Part shown: piece by piece, positions 9,235 to 17,872 of the stretch | Layout: each line of letters opens with the position of its first letter | Numbering within the stretch: position 1 is the stretch's first letter | The notes under the pieces: generated by a model | The model's input: only the letters and a program-made list of their open reading frames with translations | What the model was told of the DNA's origin: nothing | Databases searched by the model: none | Translations under genes and position numbers: made by a program | Origin: JABMNT01 sp048262255 | Lineage (GTDB): Bacteria > Pseudomonadota > Alphaproteobacteria > Rhodospirillales > Casp-alpha2 | Reading direction: 5' to 3' | DNA: 64,000 nt | Assembly (NCBI GenBank): GCA_048262255.1 | Contig: JBLXFH010000001.1 | Span: forward strand, 868,001-932,000

Positions 9235-10869
9235 GTGAGCACAAACCCGAGACAGGACCTTGGAACCTATGATTACATAATTATTGGTGCGGGCTCCGCC
9301 GGATGCGTGCTCGCCAACCGATTGAGCGCCGACCCTACCGTGCGTGTTCTGCTGCTGGAGGCGGGCGGCAGCGATAACCGCTTTTGGGTGCATGTGCCGG
9401 TTGGCTATCTCTATTGCATGGGCAATCCCAAAACCGACTGGTGTTTTAAAACAGAGCCAGAGCCGGGCCTCAATGGCCGTGCGCTGAACTACCCGCGCGG
9501 CCGGGTTCTGGGTGGATGCTCGTCAATCAACGGCATGATCTATATGCGGGGCCAGAGCCTGGATTACGATCACTGGCGGCAACTGGGCAACGCAGGTTGG
9601 GGCTGGGACGATGTCTTGCCGTACTTCAAAAAGTCGGAACACCATTTTGGTGCAGCAGATGAGCATCATGGCTGCGGCGGAGAATTACGCGTCGAGAAGC
9701 AGCGCCTGTCCTGGCCGATCCTTGATGCGGTCCGCGAAGCCGCCGGAGAATTGGGGATTGCACCGGTTGAAGATTTCAACGCGGGTGATAATGCGGGTGC
9801 CGGGTATTTTCCGGTCAACCAGAAAGGTGGCATCCGCTGGAATGCCCGCAAGGCCTTTATTGATCCTGCTCGCGGGCGTAAAAATCTGCGTATCGTGACG
9901 GGCGCACAGGTGACCCGGCTGATTCTGGAAGGCCGTCAGGTGACGGGTCTGGAACTCGCCGTCAAGGGTGTTGCCTCAAGGGTGATGATGGGGCGGGAAG
10001 TTCTGCTCAGTGCCGGTGCCATCGGGTCGCCCCACATTCTGCAACTTTCCGGTATTGGCCCGGGGGCGCTGCTGAAAGACAAGGGCATCGATGTTGCCCA
10101 TGATCTGAAAGGCGTTGGTGAAAATCTGCAGGATCATCTGCAGATCCGGACGATTTTTAAAATCTCTGGAGCCCGCACTCTGAACGATATGCAGGCCGGG
10201 CTGCTGGGTAAAATGGCCATAGCGACGGAGTATGTGTTCAAGAGATCCGGGCCTATGGCAATGGCCCCCAGCCAGCTCGGTATCTTTGCCAAATCATCCG
10301 CCCACTATGAAACAGCCAACATCGAATACCATGTGCAGCCGTTATCTCTGGACGCCTTTGGGGACCCCTTGCATCCGTTTCCGGCAATTACGGTTTCCGT
10401 CTGTAATCTGCGCCCGGAAAGCCGAGGCTCCTGCCATATCAGGAGTAACGATCCGTCTGTAGCGCCTGCCATCAAACCCAATTACCTCTCGACCGCCAAC
10501 GACCGTCAGGTTGCCGTCGATAGCATCCGTCATGCACGTCGCTTGATGGAAACCAAAAGGCTTGCAGAGTTTACACCACTGGAAATCAAACCCGGCCCGC
10601 ATGTCGTTACCGATGATGATCTGGCGCGGGCGGCGGGCGATATCGCGACCACTATCTTTCATCCTGTTGGCACCGCAAAAATGGGGCGCGATGATATGGC
10701 GGTCGTTGATGATCATTTGCGTGTTCACGGCATCAAGGGGCTGCGCGTTGTTGATGCTTCAATCATGCCATCCATCGTTTCAGGTAATACCCATGCACCA
10801 GTGACGATGATTGCTGAAAAAGCGGCAGAGTTTATCATGTCAGAGGGCTATAAACGTAAGGGCGATTGA
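9235..10869 (+). CDS. GMC-family FAD oxidoreductase (choline dehydrogenase-like)
   Basis: This 544-residue flavoprotein alcohol dehydrogenase has the N-terminal FAD fold YDYIIIGAGSAGCVLANR at about 12-29, the GMC signature GRVLGGCSSINGMIYMRG, and the C-terminal active-site region FHPVGTAKMG followed by SGNTHAPVTMIAEKAA. I chose GTG 9235 because GGAGA lies 6 nt upstream at 9224-9228. In-frame ATG 9220 and TTG 9178 lack such a site. It is separated from the kinase by only 68 nt, so it is probably in the same operon. It would oxidise a primary alcohol of the polyol or of a downstream product, but the exact substrate is unknown. Confidence 0.88.
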   Translation: MSTNPRQDLGTYDYIIIGAGSAGCVLANRLSADPTVRVLLLEAGGSDNRFWVHVPVGYLYCMGNPKTDWCFKTEPEPGLNGRALNYPRGRVLGGCSSINGMIYMRGQSLDYDHWRQLGNAGWGWDDVLPYFKKSEHHFGAADEHHGCGGELRVEKQRLSWPILDAVREAAGELGIAPVEDFNAGDNAGAGYFPVNQKGGIRWNARKAFIDPARGRKNLRIVTGAQVTRLILEGRQVTGLELAVKGVASRVMMGREVLLSAGAIGSPHILQLSGIGPGALLKDKGIDVAHDLKGVGENLQDHLQIRTIFKISGARTLNDMQAGLLGKMAIATEYVFKRSGPMAMAPSQLGIFAKSSAHYETANIEYHVQPLSLDAFGDPLHPFPAITVSVCNLRPESRGSCHIRSNDPSVAPAIKPNYLSTANDRQVAVDSIRHARRLMETKRLAEFTPLEIKPGPHVVTDDDLARAAGDIATTIFHPVGTAKMGRDDMAVVDDHLRVHGIKGLRVVDASIMPSIVSGNTHAPVTMIAEKAAEFIMSEGYKRKGD

Positions 10870-10983
10870 GCTGGCATAAACAATGTAAGCTCATACAGGA
10901 TTTAAAGACTTTCCACCCCTCAAAGCATGTTCGTGACATGAGACTCTCTACGTTCACTAAATCGAATAGAGTCCGTCTTGCTG

Positions 10984-11225
10984 CACATTGCAGGGATGAT
11001 GGGGAGCCTAAGAAGGTTGCTTACTTGCCTAGGAGCTACGGGGGAGTTGGAGAAGCAATCCAGCTAACGGCGTTGCGCCGACATTTGTCTATACGGAAAT
11101 GATCCGACACGTCATGGAAAACCCGGAGTTTCGCTAAGGGCTGCTGGACCGGATTACACTTTGGCGCATTGCGGACCCAAAAGACGTTGTCGGGTCAGCC
11201 CTGTTTTTTTATTGGTGCAAGGGAC
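10984..11225 (+). pseudogene. Decayed short-chain dehydrogenase (SDR), C-terminal remnant
   Basis: Translation of the frame through 11063 gives NGVAPTFVYTEMIRHVMENP, then EFR, TAA at 11135-11137, and in the same frame GLLDRITLWRIADPKDVVGS. This matches the C-terminal third of classical SDR proteins (N-x-V-A-P-T, then the RI-L-R-I-x-D-P-x-D-V-V-G stretch). Upstream, around 10990-11030, a second frame reads PKKVAYLPR, which resembles the YxxSKGGV..LTR helix, implying a frameshift as well as the internal stop. No start or Rossmann motif is recognisable. It is probably a lost member of the sugar operon just upstream. The 10870-10983 stretch shows nothing else. Confidence 0.7.
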
Positions 11226-11228
11226 GGT

Positions 11229-12254
11229 TTAGTTTTGAAGCTCTGAAGGGGTGATGCCGAAAACACGTTTAAAGGCTGTTGAAAAATTGGCCGGACTGGA
11301 ATAACCGGCACGGTACGCGGCCTGGGTAATGGTCAGCCCTTCACGCTCCATAGCATCCTTCGCGGCGACCAGTCGACGTTCGCGGATATAATCCATAACC
11401 GTCATGCCATAGGCGGATTTGAATGTTCGCTGGAGACTGTTGATCCCCATACCCAAATCTTTCGCCAGCCTTGTCAGGTTGAGTTCCTGATCTATATTGT
11501 GCTCGATAAGGTCCCGAATTTGATTGGCCTTTGCTTGGTTCTCGATATTGCTGTGGAGTCTGAGAGCGTTCTTTTCGGGAGCCTGAATGGCCTCAATCAC
11601 CTCGCCGAGAATTTCCAAGGCGCTGCTTTCCATGCGGATTTTACTGACAATATCTGACTCTTTTATGCGGCCCAAAATGGAGCGCCCCAATGTCATCGTG
11701 CGCTTTGACGGGGTCCATTTTTGAATCGATGTCGGGCCATCGATGAATGTCCGGATTGTATCCGTATCCATGGTATGGCGCCTCAGTTGAGGGATCAACC
11801 AGCTATGGGGAATGGTAATGATAACTTTTGAGACCCGCATGTTCTTCTGAATCGTCCGGCTCCAGGAGGTTCGTTTTGCGAGCGTCCAAAAATAACCCGT
11901 AGGTCCGGATGTTGCATCCAGCAAATAAGGCAGGTGGCCGATGGTGCCTTCAATACAACCGTTGTAGACCAGGCAGATCTTGAGTGATGGGTCCAGCATC
12001 GCTGACGTCGAATAGTCACACAACTCAATGGTATCGGAGGCATGAACGGACAGGTTGGTTTCATAGGATGTTGCGCTCACCAGTCCTTTCATGATGGTCC
12101 GGTTTTGATCCTGGGACGCGGGTTTGCATGTGGGTAAAGCGGAGGAATGGCTCACCAGTTCATGCAGTGCGCTTTCCTTGATCTGGTCGTCGTAAATGAA
12201 CTGTTTATGGCCCTGTATACCGGAAGGGGCTTTGTTTCGCCTGTGTCTGCTCAT
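11229..12254 (-). CDS. AraC-family regulator next to the TonB receptor (PchR-like placement)
   Basis: This 341-residue regulator has a C-terminal AraC/XylS DNA-binding domain over about the last 100 residues. Two helix-turn-helices can be read, LTRLAKDLGMGINSLQRTFK and ITQAAYRAGYSSPANFSTAF. The N-terminal 240 residues match no domain I recognise, as is usual for PchR/YbtA-like iron regulators. It is divergent from the TonB receptor across 182 bp that carry a Fur-like box. AraC regulators in this position commonly activate receptor genes when the ferric siderophore is bound, and I infer that role here. Confidence 0.88.
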   Translation of the reverse strand: MSRHRRNKAPSGIQGHKQFIYDDQIKESALHELVSHSSALPTCKPASQDQNRTIMKGLVSATSYETNLSVHASDTIELCDYSTSAMLDPSLKICLVYNGCIEGTIGHLPYLLDATSGPTGYFWTLAKRTSWSRTIQKNMRVSKVIITIPHSWLIPQLRRHTMDTDTIRTFIDGPTSIQKWTPSKRTMTLGRSILGRIKESDIVSKIRMESSALEILGEVIEAIQAPEKNALRLHSNIENQAKANQIRDLIEHNIDQELNLTRLAKDLGMGINSLQRTFKSAYGMTVMDYIRERRLVAAKDAMEREGLTITQAAYRAGYSSPANFSTAFKRVFGITPSELQN

Positions 12255-12390
12255 TTTATTGGGCCTTCGTGAAAAAACGGGAGAAATGATTCATGACACT
12301 CATTGATCAGCTGCTTTCGTTGAATTTTTCTCAAACAGATAAGATGTTTTTGCAAACACATCGGTTATGGATTATTGCCCCATTAAGCAT

Positions 12391-12409
12391 GATATTAATA
12401 ATTATTCTC
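12391..12409 (+). promoter_or_regulatory. Putative Fur box upstream of the TonB receptor gene
   Basis: GATATTAATAATTATTCTC matches the classical 19-bp Fur box GATAATGATAATCATTATC at 15 of 19 positions, and the mismatches are spread evenly over both halves. It lies 28 bp before ATG 12437 and within the divergent promoter region shared with the AraC gene. Iron-replete Fur bound here would block receptor transcription. Some alphaproteobacteria use Irr or RirA instead, so the acting regulator is inferred. Confidence 0.6.
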
Positions 12410-12436
12410 AATAAGTAAAGATTTGGGGTAATAATT

Positions 12437-14467
12437 ATGCTCACAAGAACGAGCCATGCGGGGGATAAAATGTCATCGTCTCAGATTTCACAGGCCTTTA
12501 AAAATTCAGTATTCGTGGCTGGCGTTTGTGCTGTACTCATTCCATTGAATGCGGTTGCCCAGGAAAAGAAACCGGAAGGTAAAGAGGATGATAAAGTTAT
12601 CGTTCTGGAGCCTATTTCCATTGATGCGAAAGCCGACGTAATTACCGGCGGTGTGCAGCTCAACAGCGATGACCTGGACCGTATTGATCCCGTCGACATC
12701 AAGGATGTGTTTCGTCAGGAACCGGGAGTGACGGTCGGCTCTCCTTTGTCGATCTCACAGAAGGTTTACGTAAACGGTATTGAAGACACCAATCTGAGCG
12801 TCGATGTGGATGGTGCCCGACAAGCCAATAAAACCTATCATCACGAAGGAACGACGATTGTTGATCCGGGCTTATTGAAAGCGGTCAAGATCGAGACAGG
12901 CGTCGCGCCTGCAGATGCCGGGCCGCAGGCTTTGGCCGGGACGATCACTCTGGAAACCAAGGATGGCCGTGACTTTGTCGCGCCAGGAGAAAATTTCGGA
13001 GGTTTTGCCAAGCTCAGCTACAACAGCAATACAGAAGGTTTTTCGGAAGACCTTGCTTTGGCTATTCGTCATGCCGGTTTTGATGCCCTGGTTTACGGCA
13101 CGCATGCGGGCGGAAACAGCTATACAGACGGAAATGGTACGGAAGTTCTTGGAACCGCGCCAAAAGTTGAGAACGGACTGCTGAAGGTTGGATTCACAGG
13201 GGCAAGCGGTTATCGGTTGAAAGTCTCTGCAACACGTTATGATGACATTGGCTATCGGCCTGCCCGAACAAACTTTGCCCTTCCAGCGAATGGCGGTGGG
13301 AACACGGGTTTTTCCAATAACGATTACAGTCGCCAGTCCGTAACGGCATCCTTTGGCGATGAAACGCCAACGGATCTGTTTGATCCAAAAATCAGTATCA
13401 GTCAGACAAAAACCCATCTGGATACCTATCAGTACGCCAATTCCCGATCAATCATTGCCCGGGTTGAGTCGATAAACGGCAAAGCCTCCAATACGATAAC
13501 CACGGATATGGGGAAAATAACGGCTGGCGCAGATTTTTATGTGGATGAAGGAACCGGGGGTGTGACCAGCGTCAGCACCACGGATCGCAGGGAGAAAGTA
13601 TCGAATTACGGTCTGTTCAGCCAGGCGCGTCTGTCGCATACGGAAAACCTAAGAACATCATTTGGTGGTCGTCTGGATCACAATCGGTTTGTCGGAAATA
13701 ATGACGAACATCTCAACAATACAGGCCTGAGCGGCAACGCGAATATTGAATATGACATAACCAGCGAAGTCATGGGCTATGCGGGTGTCGGGACGGTATT
13801 CGGCGGCATTCCGATGACCGAGGTTGGCGTTCAGACGTCAGATAGAACGTACAACGGTGTTAAGCCGTCGCGTTCGTATAACATGAAAATCGGGGGTGTT
13901 TATGAAATGGGCGGCCTGTCCTTCGATGGGAATGTTTTTAAGACCCGCATTAAAAACTCGCATGATTTGACGACATCTGATCGGTCAACAAACTATGACG
14001 TGACTTCAGAAGGCGTAAACCTGTCTGCCAAGTATGATTACGGTCTTGGGTTTGTCCGTGGTGGTTATAGCAAATCAACAGTGAGAATTGATTCGGCGGT
14101 GCCCGTGAGTGGAGGAAACGAATATTACCACGGCATTTTGACCGGTGATATGTTCTCGCTTGAGGCGGCTCACACCTTCCCTGAATACGGCGTCCGGGTC
14201 GGGACAACCAATGAACTGGTTCTGGAAAACGATGATACGCTGGAAACCAGAGGGTTTGCGCTGAACGGTTATTTTGTTGCCAATCTATATGCCGAATGGT
14301 CTCCGGAGCAGGTGGAGGGGCTGTTATTGCGTGCCGACGTCAAGAACCTGTTCGACCGGACCTATGCCGATCGGGCCAACGGCGGCTCCTACAGTACGAC
14401 GAGCACTGTTTCCGCATTTAATGACCCGGGCAGGACGTTCCTGGTAACGGCCAAATATGATTTTTAG
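12437..14467 (+). CDS. TonB-dependent outer-membrane receptor
   Basis: This is a 676-residue outer-membrane transporter with a signal segment (VFVAGVCAVLIPLNAVAQ), a plug domain (about 55-180) and a beta-barrel ending in the aromatic terminus YDF. ATG 12470 (665 residues), behind GGGGGATAAA, is an equally good or better start than ATG 12437. The plug text DVDGARQANKTYHHEG resembles receptors of the haem and hydroxamate groups, so the ligand could be haem or a ferric siderophore. The downstream FecCD-type ABC importer, DUF2218 protein and ExbB/ExbD/TonB genes supply inner-membrane uptake and energy. A Fur-like box precedes it. Confidence 0.92.
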   Translation: MLTRTSHAGDKMSSSQISQAFKNSVFVAGVCAVLIPLNAVAQEKKPEGKEDDKVIVLEPISIDAKADVITGGVQLNSDDLDRIDPVDIKDVFRQEPGVTVGSPLSISQKVYVNGIEDTNLSVDVDGARQANKTYHHEGTTIVDPGLLKAVKIETGVAPADAGPQALAGTITLETKDGRDFVAPGENFGGFAKLSYNSNTEGFSEDLALAIRHAGFDALVYGTHAGGNSYTDGNGTEVLGTAPKVENGLLKVGFTGASGYRLKVSATRYDDIGYRPARTNFALPANGGGNTGFSNNDYSRQSVTASFGDETPTDLFDPKISISQTKTHLDTYQYANSRSIIARVESINGKASNTITTDMGKITAGADFYVDEGTGGVTSVSTTDRREKVSNYGLFSQARLSHTENLRTSFGGRLDHNRFVGNNDEHLNNTGLSGNANIEYDITSEVMGYAGVGTVFGGIPMTEVGVQTSDRTYNGVKPSRSYNMKIGGVYEMGGLSFDGNVFKTRIKNSHDLTTSDRSTNYDVTSEGVNLSAKYDYGLGFVRGGYSKSTVRIDSAVPVSGGNEYYHGILTGDMFSLEAAHTFPEYGVRVGTTNELVLENDDTLETRGFALNGYFVANLYAEWSPEQVEGLLLRADVKNLFDRTYADRANGGSYSTTSTVSAFNDPGRTFLVTAKYDF

Positions 14468-14495
14468 GCGTGCGTGAAACGCGTATCCCAATGAA

Positions 14496-14531
14496 GTCTG
14501 GAATGGGTGCCGGTTGGCGCCCATTTCAGAC
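14496..14531 (+). terminator. Strong intercistronic hairpin after the receptor gene
   Basis: The arm GTCTGGAATGGGTGCC (14496-14511) faces GGCGCCCATTTCAGAC (14516-14531) across a GGTT loop. The 16-position stem has one mismatch and one G-T. No T-run follows and the next gene starts 22 nt later, so this looks like an mRNA-stabilising or partly attenuating element that lets the receptor be made in excess over the ABC importer. The function is inferred. Confidence 0.6.
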
Positions 14532-14552
14532 GTTTGATGAGTGATAAGATAC

Positions 14553-15671
14553 ATGAGATATTTTTTCGCCTTATTCTTGGCAATAGTGTCTGCAAATGTT
14601 CAGGCAAAAGAGCAGATAAAGCTGACCGACGTTTCGGGTCGGGAAGTGACGGTTCAGGTGCCGGTTGACCGTCTTGTTTTAGGCGAAGGGCGGTTTTTGC
14701 CGACTTTGGGTATTCTGGATCGGGAAGACCCAACAAAGCGGGTTGTGGGTATGATGGGGGAGTTCAAAAAATTCGATCCATCCACCTATGCACAGTATCA
14801 AAAAGCGTTTCCCCATATCGATGAAATTCCTTTGATTGGCAGCAGTAGCGGTGTGACCTTCAGTGTTGAGAAAGTCTTTTCCGTGATGCCGGACGTTGCC
14901 TTATTCGGTCTGTCCAGTGGCCATGGCCCCAATGACAAAAACAAAGCCATCCTTGATCAGTTTACTGCCGCAGGTATTCCGGTGGTGGTCATTGATTTTC
15001 GGATCGATCCTTTGGTCAACACACCTAAAAGTCTAAAATTGCTGGGGCAGTTGATGGGTCGGGAAAAAGAGGCTGATGCGTTTCTGGATTTTTACACAAC
15101 CCAGCTCAACCGGGTAAGCGATCGTCTCAAAGACGTTAAGGACCGGCCCAACGTTTTCATGGAAAGCCGGGTTGGCCTGATGCCGAACTGCTGTGAAGCG
15201 ATCGGAAAAAGGATGATGGGGCGGTTTATTGAGTGGGCCGGCGGGGTGAATGCCTTTGGTGAATTGATACCCGGAACCCATGGCAACGTGAACATAGAGC
15301 ACCTGATTACCGAGCAGCCGGATTTTTATATCGGAACGGCCATTGGCTCGCCGCAGACAATGGAACATTTCCCGAAATCAATTGCGTTAGGGGCCAGTAC
15401 AAGGACGGCTGCTGCCCGTGCTTCGCTCAGGGAAACCGTTAAGCGGACGGGCATCGCTGAACTGCGAGCCATTCAGTCAGGTCACGCTTACGCAATCTGG
15501 CACCATTTTTACAACACGCCTATGAATGTCGTTGCTGTACAGGCCATTGCAAAATGGTTGCACCCTGAAACGTTTACGGATCTGGAACCGGAACAAACAC
15601 TGATCACTTATTTTGAGAAGTTCCAGTCGGTTGATCTGGACGGGGTTTACTGGATTGGATTGAACGAGTGA
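14553..15671 (+). CDS. Iron-complex ABC transporter periplasmic binding protein
   Basis: This 372-residue protein has a clear signal peptide (MRYFFALFLAIVSANVQA before KEQ) and the two-lobed BtuF/FhuD-type fold (Peripla_BP_2). LTDVSGREVTVQVPVDRLV at the mature N-terminus is typical. An unusual cysteine pair occurs in LMPNCCEA near residue 205. GTG 14541 would add four residues, and ATG 14553 is preferred. It binds the imported ferric siderophore, haem or corrinoid in the periplasm and hands it to the permease encoded 10 nt downstream. Confidence 0.9.
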   Translation: MRYFFALFLAIVSANVQAKEQIKLTDVSGREVTVQVPVDRLVLGEGRFLPTLGILDREDPTKRVVGMMGEFKKFDPSTYAQYQKAFPHIDEIPLIGSSSGVTFSVEKVFSVMPDVALFGLSSGHGPNDKNKAILDQFTAAGIPVVVIDFRIDPLVNTPKSLKLLGQLMGREKEADAFLDFYTTQLNRVSDRLKDVKDRPNVFMESRVGLMPNCCEAIGKRMMGRFIEWAGGVNAFGELIPGTHGNVNIEHLITEQPDFYIGTAIGSPQTMEHFPKSIALGASTRTAAARASLRETVKRTGIAELRAIQSGHAYAIWHHFYNTPMNVVAVQAIAKWLHPETFTDLEPEQTLITYFEKFQSVDLDGVYWIGLNE

Positions 15672-15681
15672 TAACAATCCA

Positions 15682-16749
15682 ATGAAACTTGATACGCCAG
15701 CCATCTCGCCAGCCCCGCTTTCCCGACAATATCGAAACTTTGTCAAACGCCGTGCAATCTGGATCACCGTCCTGGCCTGTGCGGTTGTGGCTGTGTCGCT
15801 TGTAAATATCATGACAGGCCCGTCGGGGATGCCTCTGTCACTGGTTGTTTCAGGCATCTTTAATCCGGATACGCTATCGAGAAGCGAGGAGGTGATCCTG
15901 TGGCAGGTCCGCCTGCCGTATGCTCTGATGGCGGTGTTTGTGGGAGCTTGCCTTGGCTTGGCGGGAGCCGAAATGCAAACGGTATTGAACAACCCTCTGG
16001 CCAGCCCGTCGACTTTAGGGGTTATGTATGCGGCAACTTTGGGGGCTTCACTGGCCATTGTTTTCAAAATTGCATTATTTGGTTTGCCGGAAAATTACAT
16101 CGTCCCAATCTTCGCCTTTCTGGGTGCGGTTCTGTCCGTGTTATTGATCCAGAGCCTGTCGCGGGCATTTGGTGCAACGGTCGATACCGTCATCCTGTTT
16201 GGAATTGCCTCGGTCTTTGCCCTACAGGCGCTGATTTCATTGATGCAGTTTGTTGCGGACAGTGACAGCCTGCAGCAAATTGTCTTCTGGACCATGGGCA
16301 GCCTGGCCCGGGCAACGTGGGACAAGATTTTCATTATCGCCGGTGTCTTTGCAATCTGTCTGCCGTTTTCAATACGCCATGTCTGGAAAATGACGGCTCT
16401 GCGTGGCGGCGAAGAATATGCCAAAAGTTTTGGGGTTTCCGTAGAGCGATTGCGCCTGATCGTGCTGTTTCGGGTGAGTGTTCTAACAGCTGTGGCGGTT
16501 TCTTTTACCGGTGTGATCGGGTTTGTCGGGTTGGTTGGGCCGCACATCGCCCGCCTTGCCTTTGGTGAAGATCACAGGTTTTACCTTCCAGGTTCGGCGC
16601 TTGCGGGGGGGCTCATTTTGGCGGGAGCATCTGTCCTCAGCAAATCGTTGATCCCCGGTATTTTGATTCCGGATGGTATTGTCACGGCATTGATTGGTAT
16701 CCCGCTGTTTCTTGGACTGTTGATTAACCAAAAAAGGAAAACGCCATGA
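15682..16749 (+). CDS. FecCD-type iron ABC transporter permease
   Basis: This 355-residue integral inner-membrane protein has about nine or ten hydrophobic segments, the usual length for FecCD/BtuC permeases. Family-typical text includes VRLPYALMAVFVGACLGLAG (one arginine plus a long helix) and VGFVGLVGPHIARL in the ATPase-coupling loop. It forms the translocation channel. Its stop overlaps the ATPase start in a 4-nt ATGA, so the genes are coupled. Confidence 0.95.
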   Translation: MKLDTPAISPAPLSRQYRNFVKRRAIWITVLACAVVAVSLVNIMTGPSGMPLSLVVSGIFNPDTLSRSEEVILWQVRLPYALMAVFVGACLGLAGAEMQTVLNNPLASPSTLGVMYAATLGASLAIVFKIALFGLPENYIVPIFAFLGAVLSVLLIQSLSRAFGATVDTVILFGIASVFALQALISLMQFVADSDSLQQIVFWTMGSLARATWDKIFIIAGVFAICLPFSIRHVWKMTALRGGEEYAKSFGVSVERLRLIVLFRVSVLTAVAVSFTGVIGFVGLVGPHIARLAFGEDHRFYLPGSALAGGLILAGASVLSKSLIPGILIPDGIVTALIGIPLFLGLLINQKRKTP

Positions 16750-17558
16750 CCGCGTTTTCCATTACCGATCTGTCGCTGTCCTATGGCAAAACCCGGATTT
16801 TGCAGAACATAACAATCCCAACGCTGAAACCGGGAGCACTGGTCAGCGTGCTTGGTCCGAACGGGTCGGGAAAATCGACGTTTCTGCGTGCCCTGTCGGG
16901 ATTAAAGGAATACGGCGGAAAGGTTGACTTGAATGGAGAGGATCTCTCTTCGATGACGCGTGCCCGGCGAATAGGGCTGATTGGCTACATGCCTCAACAA
17001 TTGCCGCAGGCAACCACGCTGGTTGCCTATGAGGCAGTATTCAGTGCTTGCCGGGCTGTTCGTCCCGACCTGATGCGTGCAGACATTGAAGACCTGGTGG
17101 AAAGCGTGATCAACAAACTTGGTATCCGGTATCTGGCGTTTCAGGAACTGAGCAAGCTGTCGGGCGGAGAGCGTCAGATGGTCGGCCTGGCCCAGGTCAT
17201 CGTCCGCAAACCGGAAATGCTGCTGCTGGATGAGCCAACCAGCGCGCTGGATTTACGCTGGCAACTGGACGTGTTTTCGGTTTTGCGGGGGGTGCTGGAA
17301 CAGACCCGGGGAATCTGTTTGTTGGCCTTACATGATATCAACCTGGCCTTGCGCCATAGCGATTACGTTATTTTGTTCGGGCAGAAAAAAGTCATTTCAC
17401 AAGGATTGCCGGCAGATGTGATGACTCCAGACTGTCTCCGCCAAGCCTATCAGATTGAAGGGCGTGTCGAAACCTGTTCGAACGGACACCCCTTTGTGAT
17501 TACTGACGGGCTTGTGCCCGGCTCACTTCAGAACCCATACAGGGAAGGGATTTCATGA
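16746..17558 (+). CDS. FecE-type iron ABC transporter ATP-binding protein
   Basis: This 270-residue ATPase has Walker A GPNGSGKST (37-45), signature LSGGERQMV (138-146), Walker B LLLDEPT (159-165) and the H-loop in LALHDINLAL. These are the hallmarks of ferric-siderophore and vitamin B12 importers. It starts in the permease stop codon and its own stop overlaps the DUF2218 gene by 4 nt. It powers the importer in this operon. Confidence 0.95.
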   Translation: MTAFSITDLSLSYGKTRILQNITIPTLKPGALVSVLGPNGSGKSTFLRALSGLKEYGGKVDLNGEDLSSMTRARRIGLIGYMPQQLPQATTLVAYEAVFSACRAVRPDLMRADIEDLVESVINKLGIRYLAFQELSKLSGGERQMVGLAQVIVRKPEMLLLDEPTSALDLRWQLDVFSVLRGVLEQTRGICLLALHDINLALRHSDYVILFGQKKVISQGLPADVMTPDCLRQAYQIEGRVETCSNGHPFVITDGLVPGSLQNPYREGIS

Positions 17559-17872
17559 ATTCTTCAACACTCATAAAAACAAAACATGCTTCCAAATACC
17601 TGCAGCAGTTATGTAAACATTTCGCGCATAAAGTCGAAGTCGACTATGACGCAGAGAAAGGTTTGGTTCAGTTCCCTCCGGGTCCGTGTACGATTCTTGC
17701 GAGTGGTGACGATTTAAGGTTCTCATGTACATCCGAACAAGAACAGGGCCTGCAGGTGATGCATTCAATTATTGAGCAGCATCTGGTCAAATTTGCCTGG
17801 CGGGAAGAACTAACGTTTTTGTGGGACATTAAAGATCAGCCGGTGTTATCGGAAAACAACAAGGATGACTGA
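17555..17872 (+). CDS. DUF2218 protein
   Basis: This 105-residue soluble protein matches the DUF2218 pattern: an N-terminal HASKYLQQLCKHFAHKV helix, then FPPGPC, then an alpha/beta part ending REELTFLWD. I know the family as small proteins often beside siderophore uptake or reduction genes. Its biochemical role is not established. It overlaps the ATPase gene by 4 nt and the ExbB gene by 8 nt, so it is made together with the importer. A role in handling or reducing the imported iron complex in the cytoplasm is a guess. Confidence 0.8.
   Translation: MNSSTLIKTKHASKYLQQLCKHFAHKVEVDYDAEKGLVQFPPGPCTILASGDDLRFSCTSEQEQGLQVMHSIIEQHLVKFAWREELTFLWDIKDQPVLSENNKDD

Noticed and set aside
10866..11102. 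A 78-codon open frame after the GMC gene
   Set aside because: It overlaps the SDR remnant in another frame, has no ribosome site and its translation matches nothing I recognise.
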